A stretch of DNA of 64,000 nt from Acidobacteriota bacterium. Its GTDB lineage: Bacteria > Acidobacteriota > Vicinamibacteria > Vicinamibacterales > UBA2999. Below, piece by piece: positions 33,018 through 41,304 of this stretch (positions are counted from its first letter, which is position 1; every line of letters starts with the position of its first letter). The notes under the pieces are model-generated. The model was not told the DNA's origin. It worked only from the letters and a program-made list of their open reading frames with translations, and did not search any database. Location of the stretch: NCBI GenBank assembly GCA_021730945.1, contig JAKFYH010000009.1, positions 77,345 through 141,344 of the forward strand. The letters run 5' to 3'. The position numbers and the translations under genes were made by a program.

Positions 33018-33026
33018 TGATATGAT
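33018..33026 (+). promoter_or_regulatory. Extended -10 promoter of the pyrR operon
   Basis: TGATATGAT contains TG-n-TATGAT with the hexamer at 33021-33026. The predicted start near 33033 gives a leader of about 62 nt that consists almost entirely of two hairpins. Confidence 0.5.
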
Positions 33027-33037
33027 CTAGGACAACT

Positions 33038-33089
33038 GCGGAGCCAACTCCGCGCTCTTTAAACGCGAACCTGCGAGTTCGCAAAGAGG
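33038..33089 (+). promoter_or_regulatory. pyrR leader: PyrR-binding-loop-like hairpin that sequesters the ribosome binding site
   Basis: Hairpin 1 is GCGGAG-CCAA-CTCCGC (33038-33053). Hairpin 2 (33055-33088) has an outer stem CTCTTT/AAAGAG, a 4-nt bulge on the 5' side, an inner stem GCGAAC/GTTCGC and the hexaloop CTGCGA. That loop fits the CNGNGA hexaloop of PyrR-binding sites, and CCTGCGAG fits CCNGNGAG. The 3' side of the outer stem, with the G at 33089, is AAAGAGG, the Shine-Dalgarno sequence of pyrR. PyrR bound with UMP would stabilise hairpin 2 and block translation; this is inferred. Confidence 0.65.
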
Positions 33090-33094
33090 TCAAT

Positions 33095-33631
33095 ATGGCA
33101 GTTGTCATGGATGCTGAGCGCATTTCGCGCGCGCTCACCCGCATCGCCCACGAAATTCTCGAGCACAATCGCGGACTGTCCAACCTCGCCCTCGTCGGCG
33201 TGCGCAGCCGTGGCGTGCCGATCGCCCAGCGGCTGGCCCGCGACATCCTGCAGATTACCAAGGAGCAGATCGAGGTCGGCGCCCTCGACATCACGCTCTA
33301 TCGCGACGACTTGATGGGGGCATCGGTGGGCCTGGCGCCGCTGGTGCGCAAGACCGAGATTCCGTTCTCGATCGACGGCCGCACCATCGTGCTGGTCGAC
33401 GATGTGCTCTATACCGGCCGGACCACCCGGGCGGCGCTCGATGCCCTGACCGACTTCGGCCGGCCCAAGTCGATTCAGCTGGTCGTCCTGGTTGACCGCG
33501 GTCACCGCGAACTGCCGATCAAGGCCGACTACGTCGGCAAGAACGTGCCGACCGCGCGCCACGAGAGTGTGCAAGTGCACCTGCACGAACTCGACGGCGT
33601 GGACGAAGTGTTGCTGCAGGGGAAGGAGTAA
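33095..33631 (+). CDS. pyrR: Pyrimidine operon regulator PyrR / uracil phosphoribosyltransferase
   Basis: 178 residues. PRPP-binding loop [17 protein letters not shown], substrate region [14 protein letters not shown], and the flexible-loop DITLYRDDL typical of PyrR. It is the regulator of the operon it heads, and the leader hairpin just upstream is its probable RNA target. It is followed after 3 bases by pyrB. Confidence 0.93.
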   Translation: MAVVMDAERISRALTRIAHEILEHNRGLSNLALVGVRSRGVPIAQRLARDILQITKEQIEVGALDITLYRDDLMGASVGLAPLVRKTEIPFSIDGRTIVLVDDVLYTGRTTRAALDALTDFGRPKSIQLVVLVDRGHRELPIKADYVGKNVPTARHESVQVHLHELDGVDEVLLQGKE

Positions 33632-33634
33632 GGC

Positions 33635-34603
33635 ATGAATCCCGCGGCCACCCCGCCCCTGACCGCCCTCAAGCAGAAGCATCTGCTCGGCATCGCCGAC
33701 CTGACGCCGGCCGAGATCGTCCTGATCCTCGACACCGCCGAGGCCATGAAGGAAGTGGGGCAGCGCACCATCAAGAAGGTGCCGACCCTGCGCGGCCGCA
33801 CGGTCATCAACCTCTTCTTCGAACCGAGCACGCGGACCCGCACCTCGTTCGAGATTGCCGAAAAGCGCCTGAGCGCCGACACCCTGAACGTCGCCATTGC
33901 CTCGTCCAGCGTCGTCAAGGGCGAGACGCTGGTCGATACCGCGATGAACCTTGAGGCAATGGCGCCGAGCATGATCGTGTTGCGCCACGCTTCGTCCGGC
34001 GCCTGCCACCTGTTGTCGCGGATTTGCCAGGCCGCGATTGTCAACGCCGGCGACGGCATGCATGAACACCCGACCCAGGCGCTGCTCGACGCGTTCACGA
34101 TCCGCGAGCGCAAGAAGAAGCTGGCCGGCCTCAAGGTGGCCATCGTCGGCGACCTGCTGCACAGCCGTGTCCTGCGGTCGAATGTGCTGCTCTTGACCAA
34201 GCTGGGCGCCGAGGTGTGGGTGTGCGCGCCGGCGACGCTGATTCCTCCCGGCTTGACGCAGATGGGCGTGACGGTGACGACCCGCGTGGACGAAGCGGTG
34301 GAGGGCGCCGACGTGATCATGATGCTGCGCATCCAGCTGGAACGGATGCAGGGCGCCTACTTCCCGTCGCAGCGCGAATACTTCAGGACGTTCGGCATGA
34401 CCGAGGCGCGGGTTGCTCGCGCCAAGCCGGACGTGATCATCATGCATCCCGGGCCGATCAACCGCGGGGTGGAAATCGCATCGGAAGTGGCGGATGGCAC
34501 GCAGTCGGTAATCCTGGACCAGGTGGCCAACGGGGTCGCCGTCAGAATGGCGGTGCTGTACCTGCTGGCCGGCGAGCCGCAGATAAACACAGCCGCAGAC
34601 TAG
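33635..34603 (+). CDS. pyrB: Aspartate carbamoyltransferase catalytic subunit
   Basis: 322 residues. Carbamoyl-phosphate site [12 protein letters not shown], 80s-loop region [24 protein letters not shown], and the aspartate-domain [10 protein letters not shown] and [11 protein letters not shown]. No pyrI regulatory gene follows. It makes carbamoyl-aspartate and, as the order pyrB-pyrC suggests, probably works with the next enzyme, as in the PyrB-PyrC type of ATCase. Confidence 0.96.
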   Translation: MNPAATPPLTALKQKHLLGIADLTPAEIVLILDTAEAMKEVGQRTIKKVPTLRGRTVINLFFEPSTRTRTSFEIAEKRLSADTLNVAIASSSVVKGETLVDTAMNLEAMAPSMIVLRHASSGACHLLSRICQAAIVNAGDGMHEHPTQALLDAFTIRERKKKLAGLKVAIVGDLLHSRVLRSNVLLLTKLGAEVWVCAPATLIPPGLTQMGVTVTTRVDEAVEGADVIMMLRIQLERMQGAYFPSQREYFRTFGMTEARVARAKPDVIIMHPGPINRGVEIASEVADGTQSVILDQVANGVAVRMAVLYLLAGEPQINTAAD

Positions 34604-34628
34604 ACACAGATTAGTTCTGGAGATCACA

Positions 34629-35933
34629 GTGAAACGTTTGCTCAAGGGAGGCCGGGTCGTGGACCCGGTCAATGGACGCGACGGAATCTTCGATGTGCTG
34701 ATCGACGGCGATCGCATTGCGCAAGTCGGGACGAATCTCTCGACTGACGGGGCGGAAGTCATCAACATCCCGTCCGGCCAGGTGGTTTGCCCCGGCCTGA
34801 TCGACATGCATGTGCACCTGCGCGAGCCTGGGCAGGAGCACAAGGAAACGGTGGCGACCGGCGTGGCGTCGGCGGTGGCCGGCGGTTTCACGGCGGTGGC
34901 CTGCATGCCGAACACCCGGCCGGTGAACGACAACGCCGGCGTCACCCGGCTGATCCTGCAGAAGGCCGCCGAGGCCAGCCTCGCCCGGGTCTATCCCATC
35001 GGCGCGGTGTCGCGCGGCCAGAAGGGCGAGGAACTGGCCGATATCGCGGAGCTGAAGGAAGCCGGTTGCGTGGCGGTAACTGATGATGGCCTGCCGATTG
35101 CGACGGCGCTACTGGCGCGTCGCGCGCTTGAGTACACCAGCATGTTCAACATGCCGGTGATCGAACACTGCGAAGACCAGACGCTCAAGGGCGACGGCGT
35201 GGCTCACGAGGGACCGGTGGCGGCGTCGCTCGGCCTGCGCGGCATTCCCGGCGTCGCCGAGGCGATTACCGCCGGCCGCGACATCCTGCTGGCGGAAATG
35301 ACCGGCGGCCACATTCACATTGCCCACATGAGCGCGTGGACGACGATCGAGGCGGTGCGGCAGGGCAAGAGCCGCGGCGTCAAGGTGACCTGCGAGGTGT
35401 GCCCGCATCACTTCACCCTGACCGATGATCTGCTGGCGGCGCCGGTGGCCTACGACACCAACACCAAGATGAACCCGCCGCTGCGCGAGGCCAGGGACCG
35501 CGACGCCATGATCGCCGGCATCGTCGATGGCACGGTGGACGTGATCTCGACCGATCATGCGCCGCACCACTACGACGAGAAGAATGTCGAGTTCGATCGC
35601 GCGCCGTTCGGGATTGTCGGCCTTGAAACCGCCGTGTCGATCACGCTGGACAAACTGGTTCACACCGGCCTGATCACGCTCACGCGCATGGTCGAGCTGA
35701 TGTCGGTCAATCCGGCGAGGATTCTCAACGTGCCCGGCGGATCGCTGGCGGTGGGCGAGCCGGCCGACATCACCGTTCTCGCCCTCGAGCTGCCGGTGAC
35801 CGTTGACAAGACCAGGCTGGTAAGCAAGTCGAAGAACACGCCGTATCACGGCTGGTCGTTCAAGGGCGGCGTCGCCGCCACTATCGTCGGCGGCCGCACC
35901 GTCTACGAGAATCCCCACGCGGGCCACAGATGA
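34629..35933 (+). CDS. pyrC: Dihydroorotase
   Basis: 434 residues from a GTG start. Amidohydrolase metal site HVHLREPG with GQEHKET, then EHCEDQ, HIAHMSAW and the Asp in STDHAPH. All ligands expected of a class I dihydroorotase are present. It cyclises carbamoyl-aspartate. It overlaps the next PRTase gene by 4 bases. Confidence 0.95.
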   Translation: MKRLLKGGRVVDPVNGRDGIFDVLIDGDRIAQVGTNLSTDGAEVINIPSGQVVCPGLIDMHVHLREPGQEHKETVATGVASAVAGGFTAVACMPNTRPVNDNAGVTRLILQKAAEASLARVYPIGAVSRGQKGEELADIAELKEAGCVAVTDDGLPIATALLARRALEYTSMFNMPVIEHCEDQTLKGDGVAHEGPVAASLGLRGIPGVAEAITAGRDILLAEMTGGHIHIAHMSAWTTIEAVRQGKSRGVKVTCEVCPHHFTLTDDLLAAPVAYDTNTKMNPPLREARDRDAMIAGIVDGTVDVISTDHAPHHYDEKNVEFDRAPFGIVGLETAVSITLDKLVHTGLITLTRMVELMSVNPARILNVPGGSLAVGEPADITVLALELPVTVDKTRLVSKSKNTPYHGWSFKGGVAATIVGGRTVYENPHAGHR

Positions 35934-36592
35934 CGCAGATGACGCAGATGACACCGACGACACCGAAGCCACCGACCAACGCCCGACACGACGAGGTGCG
36001 GGCCCGGGCGCTCGAAGACATGCGCCGTTTTGAAGTGGTGATGGATGGCCACTTTGACTATGGCAATGGCTTTCACGGCGCGCTCTACTTGAATCCGCAC
36101 AAGCTGCTGCAATGGCCGTCGACCATCTGGCGAGTGGCGCAGGATCTGATCGACGTGATGCCGGTGGACTTCGTCGAGAAGGCGCAGGTAATTGCCGGGC
36201 CGGCCACCGGCGGTGCCGTGCTGGCGCACACGGTGGCGGGCCTGCTCGACGGCCGGCGGCCGATGACCCATCCGCCCTACCTGTTCGCGCCGTTCGGCGA
36301 CCAGGAGGGCAGCCCGACGCTCAGTCCCTTCTATGCGGCCAGCATGCACGGGCGTCGCGTGCTGATCGTCGACGATGTGCGCAATACCGGCACCACGTTC
36401 AAGCGATGCGCCGACCTGGTGGCGCTGGCAGGCGGTACCGTGATCGGCACGATGCAGATTGTCGACCGCTGCGAGGTGTGCGTCAGCGTCGATGCTCCGA
36501 ACGTCACCCTGGTGGAGTACAAGGCGCCGCCCAACTATCCGGCGGCAGCGTGCCCGCTGTGCGCGGCGAAGGTGCCCATCACCAGTTTTTAG
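35930..36592 (+). CDS. Orotate-phosphoribosyltransferase-like PRTase
   Basis: 220 residues. PRPP loop VLIVDDVRNTGTTFK, a GPATGGAVLAH segment, and a C-terminal CPLC motif also found in the PyrE at 58.2 kb. The N terminus begins with a small tandem repeat (MTQMTQMTPTTP). Its location directly after pyrC suggests orotate phosphoribosyltransferase activity or a related salvage PRTase. A second, shorter orotate PRTase gene occurs at 58192, so one may have another substrate. Confidence 0.75.
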   Translation: MTQMTQMTPTTPKPPTNARHDEVRARALEDMRRFEVVMDGHFDYGNGFHGALYLNPHKLLQWPSTIWRVAQDLIDVMPVDFVEKAQVIAGPATGGAVLAHTVAGLLDGRRPMTHPPYLFAPFGDQEGSPTLSPFYAASMHGRRVLIVDDVRNTGTTFKRCADLVALAGGTVIGTMQIVDRCEVCVSVDAPNVTLVEYKAPPNYPAAACPLCAAKVPITSF

Positions 36593-36595
36593 CCC

Positions 36596-37438
36596 GTGTC
36601 GCAGCTTCGCCCGGCGCTCGAAACCCTCTACCAGGCCTTCAATGCGGATCGGGTGGTGACCGATCCGGTGTGGATCGTCCATCGCTACGAGCGCGCCGAC
36701 GATCGTGAAGCGGTGGCGTTCATCGCCGCCGCGCTGGCTTTTGGCCGGGTGCAGAGCGTCCTTAACTCGATCGACGGCATGCTGCAGGTGATGGGGCCGT
36801 CGCCGGCGGCGTTCGTCCGGGCGTTCGAGCCCGCCCGTGACCGGCGCGTCTTCGGTCACCTGGTGCATCGCTGGACCAAGGGCATCGACATGGCGGCGCT
36901 GGTGTGGGTGATGCACCAGATGACGCGCGAGAGCGGCTCGATCGAGGGCTTCTTTGCCGCCGGCCTGCCGGCCGACGCGATCGACGTGGGCGAGGCGCTG
37001 CAGTCGTTCTCAACCCGCGCGCTGGCATTGGATCAGAAGGCGGTCTACGGCCGCTCGAAGCCCAAGCCCGGGGTCGCCTATTTCTTCTCCCGTCCCTCAT
37101 CCGGCGGCGCGTGCAAGCGGCTGAACCTGTTCCTGCGATGGATGGTGCGCCACGACCAGGTCGACCTCGGCGTGTGGACGCGGGTGCGGCCGGGCCAACT
37201 GGTGGTGCCGCTCGATACCCATGTCATCCGGGTGGGGCAGTGCCTGCGCCTGACGAAGTTGAGGAGCCCGGGATGGCGCATGGCCGCCGACATCACGAAG
37301 TCGCTGCGCGGACTCGACCCCATCGATCCGATCAAGTTCGACTTTTCGATCTGTCACCTGGGCATGATGAACGCCTGCGGATTCGGGAAGAAGCAAGGCG
37401 ATTCTCAGTGTCCTCTGCGTGGTTGTTGCCGTCCATAA
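36596..37438 (+). CDS. TIGR02757 (DUF2400) family protein
   Basis: 280 residues from a GTG start 3 bases after the PRTase. Family features: an N-terminal ADDREAVAFIAAALAFGRV, the central FFSRPSSGGACKRLNLFLRWMVR, PLDTHVIRVG, and a C-terminal Cys cluster (CPLRGCC). These proteins are distantly related to HhH-GPD DNA glycosylases of the endonuclease III type. Their biochemical role is not established. It is the last gene in the pyr block before the VapBC promoter. Confidence 0.85.
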   Translation: MSQLRPALETLYQAFNADRVVTDPVWIVHRYERADDREAVAFIAAALAFGRVQSVLNSIDGMLQVMGPSPAAFVRAFEPARDRRVFGHLVHRWTKGIDMAALVWVMHQMTRESGSIEGFFAAGLPADAIDVGEALQSFSTRALALDQKAVYGRSKPKPGVAYFFSRPSSGGACKRLNLFLRWMVRHDQVDLGVWTRVRPGQLVVPLDTHVIRVGQCLRLTKLRSPGWRMAADITKSLRGLDPIDPIKFDFSICHLGMMNACGFGKKQGDSQCPLRGCCRP

Positions 37439-37457
37439 GTCCCTTGATCTCATGCTC

Positions 37458-37487
37458 TTGACATTATGTATGTGTAATGTGCATATT
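37458..37487 (+). promoter_or_regulatory. vapBC promoter with an inverted-repeat operator
   Basis: TTGACA (37458-37463) followed at 18 bp by CATATT (37482-37487) upstream of the vapB ATG. ACATTA (37461-37466) and TAATGT (37475-37480) form an inverted repeat with an 8-bp centre within the promoter, suitable for autoregulation by VapB or VapBC. The region is distinctly AT-rich compared with its surroundings. Confidence 0.5.
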
Positions 37488-37492
37488 GAATC

Positions 37493-37741
37493 ATGGCGAC
37501 CAAGACGATCTCCTTGAAGGTCGAGGCATATAACCGGCTTGCCGCCGCCCGCCGTTATCGCGACGAGTCATTCAGCGAAGTGGTGATGCGGGCAACCTGG
37601 CCGGAAGACACCATCACCGGCAGGGCCCTGCTCGACTTGTTGAGCTCGCGGCGCGTGCATCTGCGCGCCGAGGAGTTGGACCGCATTGATGAGCTCAAGC
37701 AGCGCGAGCAGCCGCCCGAGGACAAATGGGCCGAGCGCTGA
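37493..37741 (+). CDS. vapB: VapB-type antitoxin
   Basis: 82 residues. The N-terminal ATKTISLKVEAYNRLAAAR followed by SFSEVVMR is the DNA-binding pattern of the DUF217-like VapB antitoxins (SKTISLxxEVYxRL). The C-terminal half is charged and would wrap the toxin. It overlaps vapC by 16 bases. Confidence 0.82.
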   Translation: MATKTISLKVEAYNRLAAARRYRDESFSEVVMRATWPEDTITGRALLDLLSSRRVHLRAEELDRIDELKQREQPPEDKWAER

Positions 37742-38124
37742 TTGTCGAGAGCACGTTCCTGATCGATCTGGAACGCGCACACAAGCGAGGTGTGCCAGCC
37801 GGGGCGGTCACGTTTCTCGAACAGAACCAGGACGCTCGGCTCTACCTGCCGTTCGTCGTCGCGGGCGAGATCGCGTCCGGCATCTCCATGCGCGATCGCG
37901 TGCGATGGGAGGCCTTCCTTGCGCCGTTCTACGTGCTGCCGTCGACTCCTGAGGTGAGCTGGCAGTTCGGCCGTGCCTTCCGGCACCTGCGCGACAACGG
38001 CAACCTGATCGGCACCAACGATCTGTGGATCGCCGCGACCGGTCTTGCCTACGAGATGCCGGTCGTGACCCGCAACGTCGAGCACTTCCGGCGGGTGCCA
38101 GGGCTCGAGATTGAGAGTTACTGA
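37726..38124 (+). CDS. vapC: PIN-domain ribonuclease toxin VapC
   Basis: 132 residues. The PIN domain has an acidic residue in the first strand (IVESTFLIDL, Glu in place of the more common Asp), Glu in AGEIASG, and Asp in the TNDLWIAAT helix, with RNVEHFRRVPGLEI closing the domain. These residues bind Mg2+/Mn2+ for RNA cleavage. The 3' end overlaps the TTG start of qhpG by 14 bases, so transcription probably continues into the qhp operon. Confidence 0.88.
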   Translation: MGRALIVESTFLIDLERAHKRGVPAGAVTFLEQNQDARLYLPFVVAGEIASGISMRDRVRWEAFLAPFYVLPSTPEVSWQFGRAFRHLRDNGNLIGTNDLWIAATGLAYEMPVVTRNVEHFRRVPGLEIESY

Positions 38125-39508
38125 AGAGACCGTGGTGCTCGGCGGCGGCCCCGCGGGATCGGCGGCCGCGATCCTGCTGTCGCAGTGGGGCCACCCGGTC
38201 CGCCTGATCACGCGTGCCACCGCCGATGCGCGACTTGCGGTGTCCCTGCCTCCCAGTTGCCACAAGTTGTTCGACGCCATCGGCGTTGGCGAGGCGATCG
38301 CGGGCGCGGGATTCGTGCGCGCGACCGGCAACACGGTCTGGTGGGGACACGCGGACCCACGCGTCGAGATGTTCGCGGCGGGCGCCCTGGGCTGGCAGGT
38401 GCCGATGGATCGGTTGGACGCGGTGCTGCTCGCGGAGGCGGCCGCGGCCGGCGTGACGATCGAGCGGCGGGCAATTGGCGAGGCCGATCTTGAGGTCGGT
38501 CCCGATCGGTTCGTCATCGACGCCACCGGCCGGTCGGGACTACTTGCGCGTCGCCACGGCGTGCGAGTCTACGACGATGGCCCGCGAACGATTGCACTAT
38601 CCGGCGAATGGACCCGTGCCGATTCGTGGCCAGTGCCGGATGATACCCACACGCTGATCGAATCCTACGAGTCTGGCTGGGCGTGGTCGGTGCCGACCTC
38701 GCCCGGCACTCGTCACCTTGCCGTGATGGTGGATCCGCAGCGATCCGGGCTCGTGCGCGGCACGACCGCACGTGAGGTCTACCTGGCCGAGATCGGCAAG
38801 ACCGTGGCCTTCAAGCAATTGATTGGCACTGCCGCGCTCAGTGAAGGGCCCTCGGGCTGGGATGCGTCCGGCTACCGCGCCGATCAGTATGCCGGTGACA
38901 ACTGGCTGCTGGCCGGCGACGCCGGCTCCTTTATTGATCCGCTGTCGTCGGCGGGTGTGAAGAAGGCGCTGGCATCGGGCTGGCTGGCGGCGGTGGCCGT
39001 GCATTCCGGCCTGGTGGCGCCGGCCCTGCGAGGGCACGCGCTGGCCTTCTTCTCGCAGCGCGAGCAGGACATCGAGCGCCACTACGCGCGGATCAGCCGG
39101 CAGTTCCTGGCCGAGGCGGCTCCGACGCATCCTCACGCCTTCTGGCTCGACCGGGCCGACCTGCCTGAGTCGGCTGCCGCCGTCGATGCCGGTGCGGTGC
39201 GCGCGGCCTACTCGCAGCTGCGGACATCACCGGACCTCCGCCTTCGCACCGGCGATGCCATCGTCGAACCCCGTCCGTGCATTCATGGCCACGAGATCGT
39301 CCTCGAACCGCACATCGTCACCGGCAGCGAGGCGGTTCGATTCGTGGCCGGCGTCAACATAGTGGCGCTGCGGCAACTTGGCCCCGCTTATTCTCAGGTG
39401 CCAGACTTGTTCGAGGCATACTGCCGCCGTGAGGGCGACGTCGCGCTGCCCGACTTTCTACTGGCCCTGGCCACCACGGTTGCGCGCCGCTGGCTTGTGG
39501 CACAATAG
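38111..39508 (+). CDS. qhpG: FAD-dependent Trp monooxygenase for CTQ biogenesis (QhpG-like)
   Basis: 465 residues from a TTG inside the vapC end; GTG codons at 38132/38135 would cut into the first strand. FAD-binding GGGPAGSAA near the N terminus, LAGDAGSFIDPLSSAGVKKAL for the flavin ring region, and GWAWSVP, which resembles the WxWxIP motif of flavin-dependent halogenases. QhpG, a relative of tryptophan halogenases, hydroxylates the gamma-subunit Trp to build cysteine tryptophylquinone. Identification relies on this fold plus its place at the head of a full qhp operon. Confidence 0.82.
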   Translation: MRVTEETVVLGGGPAGSAAAILLSQWGHPVRLITRATADARLAVSLPPSCHKLFDAIGVGEAIAGAGFVRATGNTVWWGHADPRVEMFAAGALGWQVPMDRLDAVLLAEAAAAGVTIERRAIGEADLEVGPDRFVIDATGRSGLLARRHGVRVYDDGPRTIALSGEWTRADSWPVPDDTHTLIESYESGWAWSVPTSPGTRHLAVMVDPQRSGLVRGTTAREVYLAEIGKTVAFKQLIGTAALSEGPSGWDASGYRADQYAGDNWLLAGDAGSFIDPLSSAGVKKALASGWLAAVAVHSGLVAPALRGHALAFFSQREQDIERHYARISRQFLAEAAPTHPHAFWLDRADLPESAAAVDAGAVRAAYSQLRTSPDLRLRTGDAIVEPRPCIHGHEIVLEPHIVTGSEAVRFVAGVNIVALRQLGPAYSQVPDLFEAYCRREGDVALPDFLLALATTVARRWLVAQ

Positions 39509-39576
39509 CGACCGAATCAGGGTGTGGTGACTGCGTGATGCGGTCACGTGGTGATTCTGCGACAGAGAGGTCCGGC

Positions 39577-41304
39577 GTGAGGAAAGCGACACAAGCCATC
39601 ACCGTGGTAGGGAGCTTACTGGTCACGTTGCTGGCCGGCAGCGTCACCGGGCAGCAGCCATCGGCACCGGCCGCCAAGCCCGACGAAGGCATTCCCATCA
39701 CCGACGCTACGGTCCTGAAAGCCTGCGGCAGTTGCCATCGACCAGACGACAAGGGCCAGATGTCGCGCATCTCGTTCCAGCGCAACACGCCGGAGGGATG
39801 GCAGTCGACCATTCAGCGGATGGCCGCGCTCAACGGACTCAAGATCGACCCGGCGACCGCCCGTCACGTGGTCAAGTACCTGTCCGACAACCTTGGTCTT
39901 GCGCCTGAAGAGGCGAAGCCGGCTGCCTTTGAAGTGGAACGCCGGTTGATCGACTTCAAGTACACCGCGAGCCCCACCACTGAGACCACCTGCATCCAGT
40001 GCCACTCGATGGGCCGGGTGATCTCCCAGCGCCGAACGCGGACCGAATGGAACCTGGTGCTCGCGATGCATCGCGGCTGGTATCCGCTGGTTGACTTCCA
40101 GGCGTTCCGCCGCACCGGTCCGCTGCCGCGCGACCCGTCGGCGGACGGCCGTCCGCCCGACACGCGCCAGCCGATGGAGAAGGCGGTCGATCATCTCGCC
40201 GACGCCTTCCCGCTGAAGACGGCGGACTGGAGCGCGTGGTCGGCGACCATGCGGCCGGCCAGGCTGGAAGGCACGTGGACGTTGAGCGGCTGGGATGCCG
40301 GCAAGGGTGCGATCTACGGCCGGGTCACGATCGCCGCGGTTCCGACTTCGCCCGACGAGTTCACGACCGCGATTACCTATCGCCTGGCGCGCACCGGCGA
40401 GACCGTGACGCGCACCGGCCGGGTCAATATCTACACGGGGTTTCAGTGGCGCGGGCGCTCCACCACCGCGGCCGGCGCCGATTCAGCCCTGAGGGAAGTG
40501 ATGTTTGTCGATCGCGACTGGCGGCAGATCGAGGGCCGGTGGTTCGCGGGCGGCTACGACGAGTTGGGTCTCGACGTGCGCCTCGACCGCATCGGCGCCG
40601 AGTCGCGCGTGCTGGGCACCGATCGCACGGCGCTCAAGCAAGGCGCCACCGGCCAGGAGTTGAAGATCTACGGCGCGAACCTGCCGGCCGCCCTGCGTCC
40701 GCAGGATGTCGATCTCGGCCCCGGGGTCACCGTGAGCCGGATCGTCAGCGTGACCCCGGAGGTCGCGACGGCGTCGGTGGATGTCGCGGCCGGCGCGGCG
40801 CTCGGTGCGCGCGACCTGTTCGTGGCCGGCGCGTCGAAGTCGAAGGCGCTGGTGGTGTTCGACCGCGTCGATCACATCAAGATCAAGCCCGAGTGGGCGA
40901 TGGCCCGGGTTGGAGGCACCACCTTCCCGAAGGGCTTCGCCCAGTTCGAGGCGTGGGCCTTCCATAGCGGCGCCGACGGCCGTCCCGACACGGCCGATGA
41001 CCTGAACCTCGGGATTGTCGACGCGGCCTGGAGCATGGAAGAGTACGCGGCCATTTATGGCGACGACGACATCCAGTACGTCGGCACGTTGGACGCGGCC
41101 ACCGGATACTTCACGCCCAACGTCGACGGTCCCAACCCCGCCCGCAAGGGCAGCCGCAACAATGTCGGCGACGTCTGGGTGGTGGCGAAGTACGCCGCCG
41201 ATGCGGGTGGCGGCAAGCCGGCCACCACGGTGCGCGCCCGTGCGCACCTGCTGGTGACCGTGCCGTTGTACATGCGGTTCGATCCCACCGTGGGCGGCCA
41301 ATGA
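39577..41304 (+). CDS. qhpA: Quinohemoprotein amine dehydrogenase alpha subunit (dihaem)
   Basis: 575 residues from GTG 39577, chosen because AGAGAGG lies six bases upstream and the protein then begins with a signal peptide (TQAITVVGSLLVTLLAGSV). Two c-type haem sites: CGSCH at 50-54 and CIQCH at 139-143. The rest is beta-rich, as in the alpha subunit with its C-terminal immunoglobulin-like domains (DFNLY-like TLSGWDAGKGAIYGRV and later segments). It accepts electrons from the CTQ cofactor of the gamma subunit in the periplasm. It overlaps qhpD by 4 bases. Confidence 0.9.
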   Translation: MRKATQAITVVGSLLVTLLAGSVTGQQPSAPAAKPDEGIPITDATVLKACGSCHRPDDKGQMSRISFQRNTPEGWQSTIQRMAALNGLKIDPATARHVVKYLSDNLGLAPEEAKPAAFEVERRLIDFKYTASPTTETTCIQCHSMGRVISQRRTRTEWNLVLAMHRGWYPLVDFQAFRRTGPLPRDPSADGRPPDTRQPMEKAVDHLADAFPLKTADWSAWSATMRPARLEGTWTLSGWDAGKGAIYGRVTIAAVPTSPDEFTTAITYRLARTGETVTRTGRVNIYTGFQWRGRSTTAAGADSALREVMFVDRDWRQIEGRWFAGGYDELGLDVRLDRIGAESRVLGTDRTALKQGATGQELKIYGANLPAALRPQDVDLGPGVTVSRIVSVTPEVATASVDVAAGAALGARDLFVAGASKSKALVVFDRVDHIKIKPEWAMARVGGTTFPKGFAQFEAWAFHSGADGRPDTADDLNLGIVDAAWSMEEYAAIYGDDDIQYVGTLDAATGYFTPNVDGPNPARKGSRNNVGDVWVVAKYAADAGGGKPATTVRARAHLLVTVPLYMRFDPTVGGQ

